Part shown: positions 53,242 through 64,000 of the stretch, one piece after another
Layout: every line of letters starts with the position of its first letter
How positions within the stretch are numbered: position 1 is the first letter of the stretch
From: Oceanisphaera arctica
GTDB lineage: Bacteria > Pseudomonadota > Gammaproteobacteria > Enterobacterales > Aeromonadaceae
Length of the DNA: 64,000 nucleotides
Direction: 5' to 3'
Assembly (NCBI RefSeq): GCF_002936955.1
Contig: NZ_MPZM01000004.1
Span: 86,396-150,395, forward strand
Notes under the pieces: generated by a model
What the model was told of the DNA's origin: nothing
The model's database searches: none
Seen by the model: only the letters and a program-made list of their open reading frames with translations
Position numbers and translations under genes: made by a program

Positions 53242-54528
53242 ATGAAGGTATTGGTAATCGGCGGTGGCGGTCGTGAACACGCCCTGGCCTGGAAAGCCGC
53301 CCAGTCTCCCAACGTCAGCCAGGTATTCGTGGCCCCCGGCAACGCCGGCACCGAGCTCGAGCCCAGCCTGACCAACGTGGCCATCTCTGCCACCGACATT
53401 CAGGACTTGCTGGCCTTCGCCAGGAAAGAGCAAGTCGGCCTCACCATCGTCGGCCCCGAAGCCCCGCTGGTGGCCGGTGTGGTCGACGCCTTCGAAGCCG
53501 AGGGCATGACCATTTTCGGCCCCAGTGCGGCCGCCGCACAGCTGGAAGGCTCCAAGGCCTTCACCAAGGACTTTCTGGCTCGCCAGAAGATCCCCAGCGC
53601 CGACTATCAGAACTTCACCCAGGTGGAGCCGGCTCTGGAATACCTGCGTGAAAAAGGCGCCCCCATCGTGGTCAAGGCCGACGGTCTGGCCGCCGGTAAA
53701 GGCGTGATCGTGGCCATGACGCTGAGCGAAGCCGAAGCCGCAGTACGCGACATGCTGGCCGGCAATGCCTTCGGCGACGCCGGCAGCCGGGTGGTAATCG
53801 AAGAATTTCTCGACGGCGAAGAAGCCTCTTTCATCGTCATGGTAGACGGCGAGCATGTGCTGCCCATGGCCACCAGCCAGGATCACAAGCGCGTCGGCGA
53901 CGGCGACACCGGCCCCAACACCGGTGGCATGGGCGCCTACAGCCCGGCCCCCGTGGTAACGCAGGAAATCCACGATCGCATCATGGAGCAGGTGATCATG
54001 CCGACCGTACGTGGCATGGCAGACGAAGGCCATGTTTACAAGGGCTTCCTCTACGCCGGTCTGATGATCGATGAAGCCGGTCAGCCCAAGGTGATCGAGT
54101 TCAACTGCCGCTTCGGCGATCCGGAAACCCAGCCGATCATGCTGCGCCTGCAGTCCGATCTGGTGGAACTGTGTCTGGCCGGCTGTAACGGCACCCTGGA
54201 CCAGGTTACCGCCGACTTTGATCCCCGCGCCTCCGTGGGTGTGGTACTGGCCGCCGGTGGCTACCCCGGCCACTATCGCCAGGGCGATACCATCACCGGC
54301 ATTCCCGCCGGAACCGACACCGCCAAGGTGTTCCATGCCGGTACCAAGTTCAAGGACGGCAAGCTGGTTACCTCCGGCGGCCGGGTACTGTGCGCCACCG
54401 CCCTGGGCAATACCGTGACCGAGGCTCAGGCCAACGCCTATGCCGCGGCACGTCAGATCGAGTGGGAAGGCGTGTTCAGCCGCAGCGACATCGCCTACCG
54501 CGCCATCGCCCGCGAGCAGCAGCAATAA
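53242..54528 (+). CDS. purD: Phosphoribosylamine-glycine ligase (GAR synthetase)
   Basis: A 428-residue PurD, the usual length. The N-terminal strand is MKVLVIGGGGREHALAW. The ATP-grasp domain has the glycine-rich loop GLAAGKGVIVA and the metal-site FNCRFGDPETQPIM. It makes glycinamide ribonucleotide in early purine synthesis. It normally forms an operon with purH; here a structured repeat lies in between, which could affect the ratio of the two enzymes. Confidence 0.98.
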   Translation: MKVLVIGGGGREHALAWKAAQSPNVSQVFVAPGNAGTELEPSLTNVAISATDIQDLLAFARKEQVGLTIVGPEAPLVAGVVDAFEAEGMTIFGPSAAAAQLEGSKAFTKDFLARQKIPSADYQNFTQVEPALEYLREKGAPIVVKADGLAAGKGVIVAMTLSEAEAAVRDMLAGNAFGDAGSRVVIEEFLDGEEASFIVMVDGEHVLPMATSQDHKRVGDGDTGPNTGGMGAYSPAPVVTQEIHDRIMEQVIMPTVRGMADEGHVYKGFLYAGLMIDEAGQPKVIEFNCRFGDPETQPIMLRLQSDLVELCLAGCNGTLDQVTADFDPRASVGVVLAAGGYPGHYRQGDTITGIPAGTDTAKVFHAGTKFKDGKLVTSGGRVLCATALGNTVTEAQANAYAAARQIEWEGVFSRSDIAYRAIAREQQQ

Positions 54529-54550
54529 GCACTATTCGCCTGCAAACCAG

Positions 54551-54576
54551 AGCGGCCCTTTCGGGCCGCTTTTTTT
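54551..54576 (+). terminator. Terminator of purD
   Basis: AGCGGCCC / GGGCCGCT with a TTTC loop and a six-T run, 22 bases after the purD stop. Confidence 0.95.
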
Positions 54577-54604
54577 ATAATACCAATCTGATCAAGATTT
54601 TAGC

Positions 54605-54811
54605 CTGCACCCCAGAGGCAACACAGCCACCTCCCTCGACACGCCATGAATCCTTCCCTGGAGGCTCGGACATGCCATCTGACCGCCTTCCATGGCGGTC
54701 GGATGTCATGTGCTGAGCGTTACAAGGATGTGCTTGAAGCGGGTCGGTGGAGCAGACTCTTTGTCCGACATTGGTACAGAAATGAAATAGATCATTTGTT
54801 TAATGGAATTA
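54605..54811. repeat. Folded intergenic repeat, copy E (composite)
   Basis: The left part (54605-54645) matches the left module of copy A (CCAGAGGC; CCTCCCTCGACACGCCA). The middle holds an 18-bp stem (54670-54687 with 54694-54711) with one mismatch and one wobble. The right part (54706-54811) matches copy B, including the arm ending CTTTGTCC and the tail GAAATGAAATAGATCATTT. The left outer arm of copies B and C is missing. The rest of the gap up to 54973 has no gene. Confidence 0.75.
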
Positions 54812-54973
54812 AAAGGGATCCTTACGAACCGTACGCCTATCGCTGAATTGGCACCTTACATCGCATCGCATAAAAACCGCCTACTATCTAATCAGGTGCC
54901 ATCGACTATCTGGTGCAGGCATCTATCCATAAGCCTCTATTTACCCAGAAGCCCCCATCGAGGAGAGTAACGG

Positions 54974-55342
54974 ATGTTTCATAAAGCATTGATCGGTTTA
55001 ACCCTGACCTTCAGCCTGCAGGCGCTGGCCGCGCCGGTGCAGATGGCCGATACCCCGGAGGGAGAAATACTGACTAACACAATCGGCATGAGCCTGTATG
55101 TGTTTGACAAAGATACACAAGGAGTCAGCAACTGTAACGACACCTGTGCAGATAACTGGCCACCGCTGGCCGCTACCAGCGATGACACAGCCGACGGCGA
55201 CTACGGCATCGTGACCCGGGCCGATGGCAGCCTGCAATGGAGCTACCAGGGTCAGCCGTTATATCTGTGGAAAGAAGACAAACAGGCGGGTGATATATCG
55301 GGAGATGGCAAATTCGATGTCTGGCATCTGGCCAGGCCTTGA
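54974..55342 (+). CDS. Secreted COG4315-type protein (Lipoprotein_15 repeat family)
   Basis: A 122-residue exported protein with signal peptide MFHKALIGLTLTFSLQALAA. The mature part has the family repeat: GMSLYVFDKDTQGVSNCNDTC, then CADNWPPL, GSLQWSYQGQPLYLWKEDK and GDGKFDVWHLARP. The family is periplasmic or surface-linked with unknown function, and its two Cys may form a disulfide. A GAGGAGAG ribosome site precedes the ATG. Confidence 0.85.
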   Translation: MFHKALIGLTLTFSLQALAAPVQMADTPEGEILTNTIGMSLYVFDKDTQGVSNCNDTCADNWPPLAATSDDTADGDYGIVTRADGSLQWSYQGQPLYLWKEDKQAGDISGDGKFDVWHLARP

Positions 55343-55372
55343 TACCAACTGACACTATGCAAACATGTAATG

Positions 55373-55400
55373 AAAAAAGAGCCCGATCGGGCTCTTTTTT
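55373..55400. terminator. Bidirectional terminator
   Basis: AAAAAAGAGCCCGA and its complement form a 28-bp perfect palindrome with A/T runs on both sides, between the COG4315-type gene and the convergent CbiX-like gene. Confidence 0.95.
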
Positions 55401-55755
55401 ATAACTGATGTCCCAGCCAGTTGGCAAAACCCGGCAGGGCGCCGAGATGGGGCAACAGGGTGAGATTGACGTCGGGATACTGCTCCCGCTTCTGTACCAG
55501 TACCGAGGGCAAGTCCTTGACCACATGCTTGCCCTCTGCCAGAAAATACGGGAACAGCTTGATGTCTCTGGCCCCGGCGGCCACCTGCTGGTCGATAGCC
55601 TGCTCCAGAGTCGGCTCGGCCAGTTCCCAGAAACCGTGCCCCATCAGCTCGAAATTTTCGGCCATGCTGGTGCTCAGGCTCCGGGCAAAGGCCGCGATTT
55701 CCTCGTTGGCCGCCGCCCGGCGACTGCCGTGGGCAATCAGAATAAATCCGTTCAT
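55399..55755 (-). CDS. CbiX/SirB-type sirohydrochlorin chelatase-like protein
   Basis: A 118-residue small chelatase-fold protein, the length of the single-domain CbiX (CbiXS) form. The metal/tetrapyrrole His motif is ILIAHGSRRAAANEEI, and the second is KLFPYFLAEGKHVVKDLP. It would insert Co or Fe into sirohydrochlorin. No cobalamin or sirohaem genes adjoin it. Its start overlaps the end of the next gene by four bases. Confidence 0.85.
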   Translation of the reverse strand: MNGFILIAHGSRRAAANEEIAAFARSLSTSMAENFELMGHGFWELAEPTLEQAIDQQVAAGARDIKLFPYFLAEGKHVVKDLPSVLVQKREQYPDVNLTLLPHLGALPGFANWLGHQL

Positions 55756-56180
55756 ATGACTCCTGCTTTACGCCGTACCTTCGGCGCCTGGGCCGTTAGT
55801 ACGTCGACACAATAATCCCAGCTCGCAATACGGTAATGCTGAATGTCCTCATCCAAATGGGTGCCCTGGCTCTGCTGGTGAAACCAGGTCAGAAAGCGAG
55901 AGGGAGTAATCAGCTGGATCTGGCTGTCGATATCGGTTTCATCGTCGTCCATAAAATCCAGCACATCGGCCCCTTCCAGCACCTGATAGCCAAACAGATG
56001 ATCAAACTCCAGCTGATAGATGATCTGAGGCGGGCTATCGATATCGGTGGGCATGCCCATCGACAGCACCAGTTGGCCATTCCATACATCCTGATGCAGT
56101 TCGGTCAGCATCAGCCCCTTGGCCAGGCCCCGGGCACCGGCCCATGGCGTTGCCACCTGTCGAATCGCGTTCACTTCCAT
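55752..56180 (-). CDS. Conserved-looking protein of unknown family
   Basis: About 142 residues from the second ATG (56180), since GGAGG sits five bases before it. The protein is soluble and acidic, with VLDFMDDDETDIDSQIQLIT and RFLTWFHQQSQGTHLDED. No domain is recognised. It overlaps the CbiX-like gene by four bases, so the two are translationally coupled and probably work in related steps, but no function is proposed. Confidence 0.6.
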   Translation of the reverse strand: MEVNAIRQVATPWAGARGLAKGLMLTELHQDVWNGQLVLSMGMPTDIDSPPQIIYQLEFDHLFGYQVLEGADVLDFMDDDETDIDSQIQLITPSRFLTWFHQQSQGTHLDEDIQHYRIASWDYCVDVLTAQAPKVRRKAGVI

Positions 56181-56272
56181 CATAGCCTCCCTGAGTCGGG
56201 AACAGACTGGGTTCACTTATAACCTGTGTCAGTTATAACAACCTAAGGATTAAAGGAGCAAGTACGGAGGGG

Positions 56273-56298
56273 AAAAAAACCCGGCGAAAGCCGGGTTT
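56273..56298 (-). terminator. Terminator of the HU gene
   Basis: CCCGGC / GCCGGG with a GAAA loop and a T run on the minus strand, just beyond the stop of the HU gene. Confidence 0.92.
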
Positions 56299-56306
56299 GG
56301 AAGCGG

Positions 56307-56579
56307 TTACTTGATGGCGTCTTTCAGCGCCTTGCCGGCCACGAAGGCTGGCACGTTGGCCGCAGCAATCTGGATTTCATTGCCGGTCTGGGGGTTGCGG
56401 CCGGTACGTGCGGCGCGGTGATTTACCTTGAATGTACCGAAACCGACCAGTTGCACCGGGTCACCTTCTTTCAGGCTTTGGGTGATACCGTTGATTACTT
56501 CTTCCAGGGCTGCCTTGGCCTGAGCCTTGCTCAGATCTGCTTTGGCGGCAATTGCATCGACAAGCTGAGTCTTATTCAT
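56307..56579 (-). CDS. hupA: DNA-binding protein HU (alpha type)
   Basis: A 90-residue HU from the ATG at 56579 behind a GGATCC/AAGG region. The family signature is in [20 protein letters not shown], with N-terminal [18 protein letters not shown] and the C-terminal end [11 protein letters not shown], like HupA. It bends and compacts DNA as a dimer. Its position near purHD agrees with the enteric hupA neighbourhood. The 283-base upstream gap holds its promoter region and a 14-bp palindrome (56814-56827). Confidence 0.95.
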   Translation of the reverse strand: MNKTQLVDAIAAKADLSKAQAKAALEEVINGITQSLKEGDPVQLVGFGTFKVNHRAARTGRNPQTGNEIQIAAANVPAFVAGKALKDAIK

Positions 56580-56862
56580 AGGGGATCCTTTCTCACTTGG
56601 CATTAAGTGGTTGCCCACTGTATTCAAATTTAAGGCTCAAGCAAAGCCTTTGTCTTGATGCCAAATATCAAGTGCCGTTGTTTTGTGCGGAAACTGCGGA
56701 AAACATCACATAACCGCAAGGAAAAATGCCTGTAGCCCAAGGCCACAGCCGAAACAGCATAGCCGACCACCTTTACGACCGCCAGCGTTGTCAGCGGCCT
56801 CAAGGGCAAAAAGGGAGCCATGGCTCCACGCTGCGACGGCAACCGACATCTCATGTTTCGGC

Positions 56863-57726
56863 TCAGGATTCCAGACTCTTGATCACCACGGTGGAGTCGC
56901 AACGACCGAAGCCGTCGGCCAGCAGCGTTTCATATACCTTGTGTACGTGCTCGGTCAGCGGCAAGGTCAGCCCCTGCTGCTCGGCTTCATCCAGACAGAT
57001 GCCCAGATCCTTGTGCATCCACTGAGCGGCAAAACCGAAGTCGAACTCGCCTTCCGCCATGGTCTGGGCCCGATTTTGCAGCTGCCAGCTCTGGGCGGCG
57101 CCACCGGCCAACACCTCGATCAGGATCGGAATGTCCAGCCCGGCCTTCTTGGCGATCATCAAGCCTTCGGCTATGCCCTGTACCGCGCCAATCACACAGA
57201 TCTGATTCACCATCTTGCAGCGCTGGCCGGCACCAACCGGGCCCAGTCGGGTCACTTTTTTGCCGTAGGCGGCCAGCACAGGGCTGGCTTCGGCCACATC
57301 AGCCTCACCACCGCCGACCATCACCGTCAGGGCGCCGTTTTCCGCCCCAAGCTGACCACCGGAGACCGGCGCATCGATGAAGCGGGCGCCGACTTTATTT
57401 GCCGCCACCGCCAGCTCTTCGGCCAATATGGCCGAAGTAGTGGTGTGATCCACCAACAACGCGCCCGCCTTGATGCCTGCGAGCACGCCGTCATCACCGT
57501 AGACCACGGCACGGACGTCGTCGTCGTTGCCGACACACAACATCACCATGTCAGCGTCTTTGGCCGCCAGTGCCGGAGTGCCCGCACTGGTACCGCCATG
57601 TCGAGACACCCAGTCGGCAGCCTTGTCCGCATTGCGGTTATAGACACAGACGTCATGTCCGGCCTGCTGCAGGTGTCCTGCCATGGGAAAGCCCATCACG
57701 CCCAGTCCGATAAATGCCAGTTTCAT
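56863..57726 (-). CDS. Beta-hydroxyacid dehydrogenase, tartronate-semialdehyde reductase / HIBADH type
   Basis: A 287-residue NAD(P)-dependent oxidoreductase. The Rossmann start is MKLAFIGLGVMGFPMAGHL, the substrate motif is FIDAPVSGGQLGAENG, and the catalytic Lys is in GQRCKMVNQICVIG. The family includes GlxR, GarR and 3-hydroxyisobutyrate dehydrogenase; the exact substrate is not fixed by sequence. It is a single gene between hupA and the ast genes. Confidence 0.85.
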   Translation of the reverse strand: MKLAFIGLGVMGFPMAGHLQQAGHDVCVYNRNADKAADWVSRHGGTSAGTPALAAKDADMVMLCVGNDDDVRAVVYGDDGVLAGIKAGALLVDHTTTSAILAEELAVAANKVGARFIDAPVSGGQLGAENGALTVMVGGGEADVAEASPVLAAYGKKVTRLGPVGAGQRCKMVNQICVIGAVQGIAEGLMIAKKAGLDIPILIEVLAGGAAQSWQLQNRAQTMAEGEFDFGFAAQWMHKDLGICLDEAEQQGLTLPLTEHVHKVYETLLADGFGRCDSTVVIKSLES

Positions 57727-57815
57727 TATCCTTACTCCCTATGCTCTTGATGCTTGTTCTCGATATCGATGCCGCTATTTGTACCAATAATCGGGGCCAA
57801 CTGCACCCCTCCCCA

Positions 57816-57860
57816 GCAGACGAAAAAAGGGGAACGCGATGGCGTTCCCCTTTCGTCTGC
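57816..57860 (-). terminator. Terminator of the ast operon
   Basis: GCAGACGAAA...GGGGAACGC pairs with GCGTTCCCCTTTCGTCTGC around a short GATG loop, with an internal A run. It lies just past the astD stop. Confidence 0.85.
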
Positions 57861-57876
57861 TCAGACCCGATGGTCG

Positions 57877-60365
<2,489 letters not shown>

Positions 60366-60443
60366 GCAGAACTCCTTATTACAAAGTTGGCGACCAGAGC
60401 GAGGCAACCCTGCCCCGCCCTGAATTCCTGTCGCCGGAATGGT

Positions 60444-62052
<1,609 letters not shown>

Positions 62053-62634
62053 TTAAATGAGCGAGAGGAAGTTGTTCAGCAGCCGGTGGCCGCCTTCGGT
62101 CAGGATGCTTTCGGGGTGAAACTGCACGCTGTGCAGTGGCAGACTACGGTGTTGCATGCCCATGATTTCGTCCCGCTCGCCGGCCTCGTTCTCGGTCCAG
62201 GCCGTCAGCTCGAAGCAGTCCGGCAGGCTGTGGGCCTCGACTACCAACGAATGATAACGGGTCACGGTAAGCGGGTCCGGCAGGCCGGCGAACAGGCCCT
62301 GGCCGGTATGGCGAATGGCCGAGGTCTTGCCGTGCATCACCTGGCGCGCCCGCACCACCTTGCCCCCGTACGCCTGCGCAATGGCCTGATGACCGAGGCA
62401 GACCCCGAGAATAGGCAAGCGTCCGGCAAAGTGTTCGATAGCCGAAAGCGACACTCCCGCCTCAAAGGGGGTACAGGGCCCGGGCGAAATCACCAGCCCG
62501 TCCGGCTGCAAGTCGGCCATCTCGCTCAGGGTAATGTCATCGTTACGGCGCACCAGCACCTCTTGCCCCAGCTCACCGAAATACTGCACCAGGTTGTAGG
62601 TAAAGGAGTCGTAGTTATCGATCATCAACAGCAT
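62053..62634 (-). CDS. pabA: Aminodeoxychorismate/anthranilate synthase glutaminase subunit
   Basis: A 193-residue class I glutamine amidotransferase. The catalytic Cys is in [17 protein letters not shown], the His-Glu pair is in [10 protein letters not shown], and the N-terminus is [20 protein letters not shown]. It supplies ammonia for p-aminobenzoate, and possibly anthranilate, synthesis. PabA and TrpG cannot be told apart by sequence here, but its place upstream of argD matches pabA. Confidence 0.92.
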   Translation of the reverse strand: MLLMIDNYDSFTYNLVQYFGELGQEVLVRRNDDITLSEMADLQPDGLVISPGPCTPFEAGVSLSAIEHFAGRLPILGVCLGHQAIAQAYGGKVVRARQVMHGKTSAIRHTGQGLFAGLPDPLTVTRYHSLVVEAHSLPDCFELTAWTENEAGERDEIMGMQHRSLPLHSVQFHPESILTEGGHRLLNNFLSLI

Positions 62635-62745
62635 TGAAACTATCCGTTTGATTAGGTTGGTAATGGCTGGGCACTATCTGCATACCCGCCATGATACCCC
62701 CATCGGCGACGAACCTGAACCAGGCGGCGCCAAGGTACTGAATGC

Positions 62746-63720
62746 TCAGGCGCGGGTGACCGGGAAGGCGATCACCTGATCCAGCCGTTCGGCGCCGAGT
62801 GCCAACATGACGAGCCGATCTACGCCCAGCGCCACCCCGGCGCAGTCCGGCAGCCCGGCCTCCAGCGCCGCCAGCAGATACTCATCCACCGGGCGGGTCG
62901 GCAAGCCCCGTCGTATCCGCTCCTGATTATCCTGTTCGAACCGGCGACGCTGCTCGGCTGAATCACTGAGTTCATGAAAGCCGTTGGCCAGCTCGATACC
63001 TTTGAAGTAGACCTCGAACCGTTCCGCCACTCGGGCGTCTTGCTGGCTGATCCGGGCCAGTGCCGCCTGACTGGCCGGAAAGTGATAGACGAAGCAGGGC
63101 TCTCTCTGGCCGATACGGGGCTCGACCCCCAGCGCAAACAGCAGCTGCAACAGGGTATCTCTGTGCTCTTCACAGGCCATCAGGTCGTCGGCCCCCAAAC
63201 CCAGGCCCGCGGCACGTAATTGGTCCAGCGAGCCGGTCAGTGGGCACACGCCCAAGGTATCGATAAACGCCTGCTGGTAGCTGAGTCTAGTGGGCGCGCC
63301 GCCCCCCAGCACCGCCTGCAGCAAGTCGGCCATTTCATCCATCAGCAAGTGATGATCGAAGCCGGGCCGATACCATTCCAGCATGGTAAATTCCGGATTG
63401 TGCAGCCGCCCCGACTCTTCGTTGCGGTAGGCTTTACAGATCTGGTAGATGGCGCCGCAGCCCTCCGCCAGCAGGCGCTTCATGTGAAATTCCGGTGAGG
63501 TTTGCAGGTAGAGCGCCAACCCTTGTGCCATGCCGGGGCCGACGAAGCGGGTCTCGAAGTTGTCCAGATGTACGTCGGTCACGCCAGCACTGGCCAGGGT
63601 CGGGGTGTCGACTTCCAGCACACCACGATCGGCAAAGAAGCCACGGATCCGCGCCAGCAGCCGGGCGCGTTGTTGTAAAAACGAAAGAGAGGCCGTAGGT
63701 GGCCAGGTAATCGAAGTCAT
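62746..63720 (-). CDS. epmA: Elongation factor P-(R)-beta-lysine ligase
   Basis: About 324 residues from the ATG at 63720 ([20 protein letters not shown]), the normal length of EpmA (PoxA/GenX). It is a class II lysyl-tRNA synthetase-like catalytic core without the anticodon domain: motif 2 is [20 protein letters not shown], and motif 3 is [15 protein letters not shown]. It attaches beta-lysine to a lysine of EF-P, aiding translation of proline runs. EpmB and EF-P genes are not in the window. An IS200/IS605 end lies about 35 bases upstream of its start. Confidence 0.95.
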   Translation of the reverse strand: MTSITWPPTASLSFLQQRARLLARIRGFFADRGVLEVDTPTLASAGVTDVHLDNFETRFVGPGMAQGLALYLQTSPEFHMKRLLAEGCGAIYQICKAYRNEESGRLHNPEFTMLEWYRPGFDHHLLMDEMADLLQAVLGGGAPTRLSYQQAFIDTLGVCPLTGSLDQLRAAGLGLGADDLMACEEHRDTLLQLLFALGVEPRIGQREPCFVYHFPASQAALARISQQDARVAERFEVYFKGIELANGFHELSDSAEQRRRFEQDNQERIRRGLPTRPVDEYLLAALEAGLPDCAGVALGVDRLVMLALGAERLDQVIAFPVTRA

Positions 63721-63755
63721 GTGAATAGCGCCAAAATAAGAGGATTTTACCATAA

Positions 63756-63797
63756 ACACCTTATATCCCCGTCATTCATGGCGGGGATATAAGGTGT
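63756..63797. mobile_element. Perfect 16-bp stem at the transposase end of an IS200/IS605 element
   Basis: ACACCTTATATCCCCG (63756-63771) pairs perfectly with CGGGGATATAAGGTGT (63782-63797) around a ten-base loop. It lies 22 bases beyond the transposase stop. Elements of this family carry such subterminal hairpins instead of inverted repeats, and they guide single-strand cleavage. Confidence 0.7.
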
Positions 63798-63819
63798 GAA
63801 CGGCGTAGCCGTTCCGTGG

Positions 63820-64000
63820 TTAATGGGACGTTTGTTGTTGCTCTATGTACTGTCGAATGATCTCTATCGGAGCCCCACCGCAGCTTGACGCAAAGTAGGA
63901 TGGCGACCACAACGCCCCCTTGTAGTAGAACTTGGCTGCTATATCTGGCCGCTCTTTTTTAAGTACCCGACTGGATGCCCCTTTCAAGCTGTTCACCAGA
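63820..64000 (-). CDS. tnpA: IS200/IS605-family transposase TnpA, C-terminal fragment at window edge
   Basis: The minus strand gives the last 60 residues of a TnpA, cut by the window end. It reads LVNSLKGASSRVLKKE, then ALWSPSYFASSCGGAPIEII and RQYIEQQ before the stop at 63820-63822. The Tyr in QYIEQQ is at the position of the single catalytic tyrosine of Y1 transposases. It should move by peel-and-paste through single-stranded DNA. Only this part is visible, so intactness is unknown. Confidence 0.9.
   Translation of the reverse strand, partial: LVNSLKGASSRVLKKERPDIAAKFYYKGALWSPSYFASSCGGAPIEIIRQYIEQQQTSH

Noticed and set aside
53056..54525. 489-residue open frame opposite purD
   Set aside because: An antisense shadow; purD is unambiguous on the plus strand.
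54646..54846. 66-residue open frame after purD
   Set aside because: It lies inside repeat copy E and has no ribosome site or recognisable domain.

Overview
The window reads as a chromosomal segment of a moderately GC-rich gammaproteobacterium. Gene content and order (purH-purD near hupA; pabA-argD-astA-astD; epmA; ettA; several TRAP transporters) suggest a marine or brackish member of the Aeromonadales, for example the Oceanimonas/Oceanisphaera/Zobellella group. That placement is inference; no rRNA or tRNA gene was found to test it. Codon use looks uniform, and the only clear mobile gene is the 3' end of an IS200/IS605 transposase at the right edge.

Layout. 1-8.0 kb: a diguanylate cyclase, a DUF3108 protein, then a NarL-type regulator facing a solute-symporter-linked hybrid kinase (CrbR/CrbS-like, the acetate-response family) that is coupled to an HcaT-like permease. 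8.0-16.3 kb: ChaN-like lipoprotein, SMR efflux pump, GDPD, RhlE, a BenE permease with its divergent XRE-cupin regulator, a CBS protein, a TonB-ExbB-ExbD operon and a small exported protein. 16.5-25.7 kb: an orphan BMP-type binding protein, EttA, AzlCD, a PhyH dioxygenase with a divergent LysR regulator, a NhaC-like antiporter and a DUF4202 protein. 25.9-31.8 kb: Hmp, a CitE-like lyase, a glutaredoxin, an entericidin, ChrA and a MocR regulator. 31.8-38.1 kb: a TRAP catabolic cluster (IclR, GlcG-like, fused DctQM, DctP) divergent from a GMC oxidoreductase. 38.1-41.8 kb: copper module (CopA, CueR, zinc-ribbon protein, CopZ-like) with two textbook MerR-type promoters. 41.9-49.4 kb: GabD-GabT with a divergent LysR regulator, and a second TRAP operon ending in a universal stress protein (TeaABCD-like layout). 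49.4-56.6 kb: NCS2 permease, ZntR, purH-purD, small proteins and HU. 56.9-63.7 kb: a GlxR-like reductase, argD/astC-astA-astD, pabA and epmA.

The most unusual signal is not a gene. Five intergenic gaps (17.6-18.1, 21.0-21.2, 23.1-23.45, 53.0-53.2 and 54.6-54.8 kb) carry members of one dispersed, strongly folded repeat family. The outer and inner stems change sequence between copies in a compensatory way, which indicates a conserved secondary structure. One copy lies between purH and purD. Other signals worth checking are a telomere-like 7-bp repeat palindrome that supplies the stop codon of the hybrid kinase, a 17-bp perfect stem in the purH leader, ATCAA/TTGAT inverted repeats between the TRAP cluster and the GMC gene, and paired palindromic operators between benE and its regulator.
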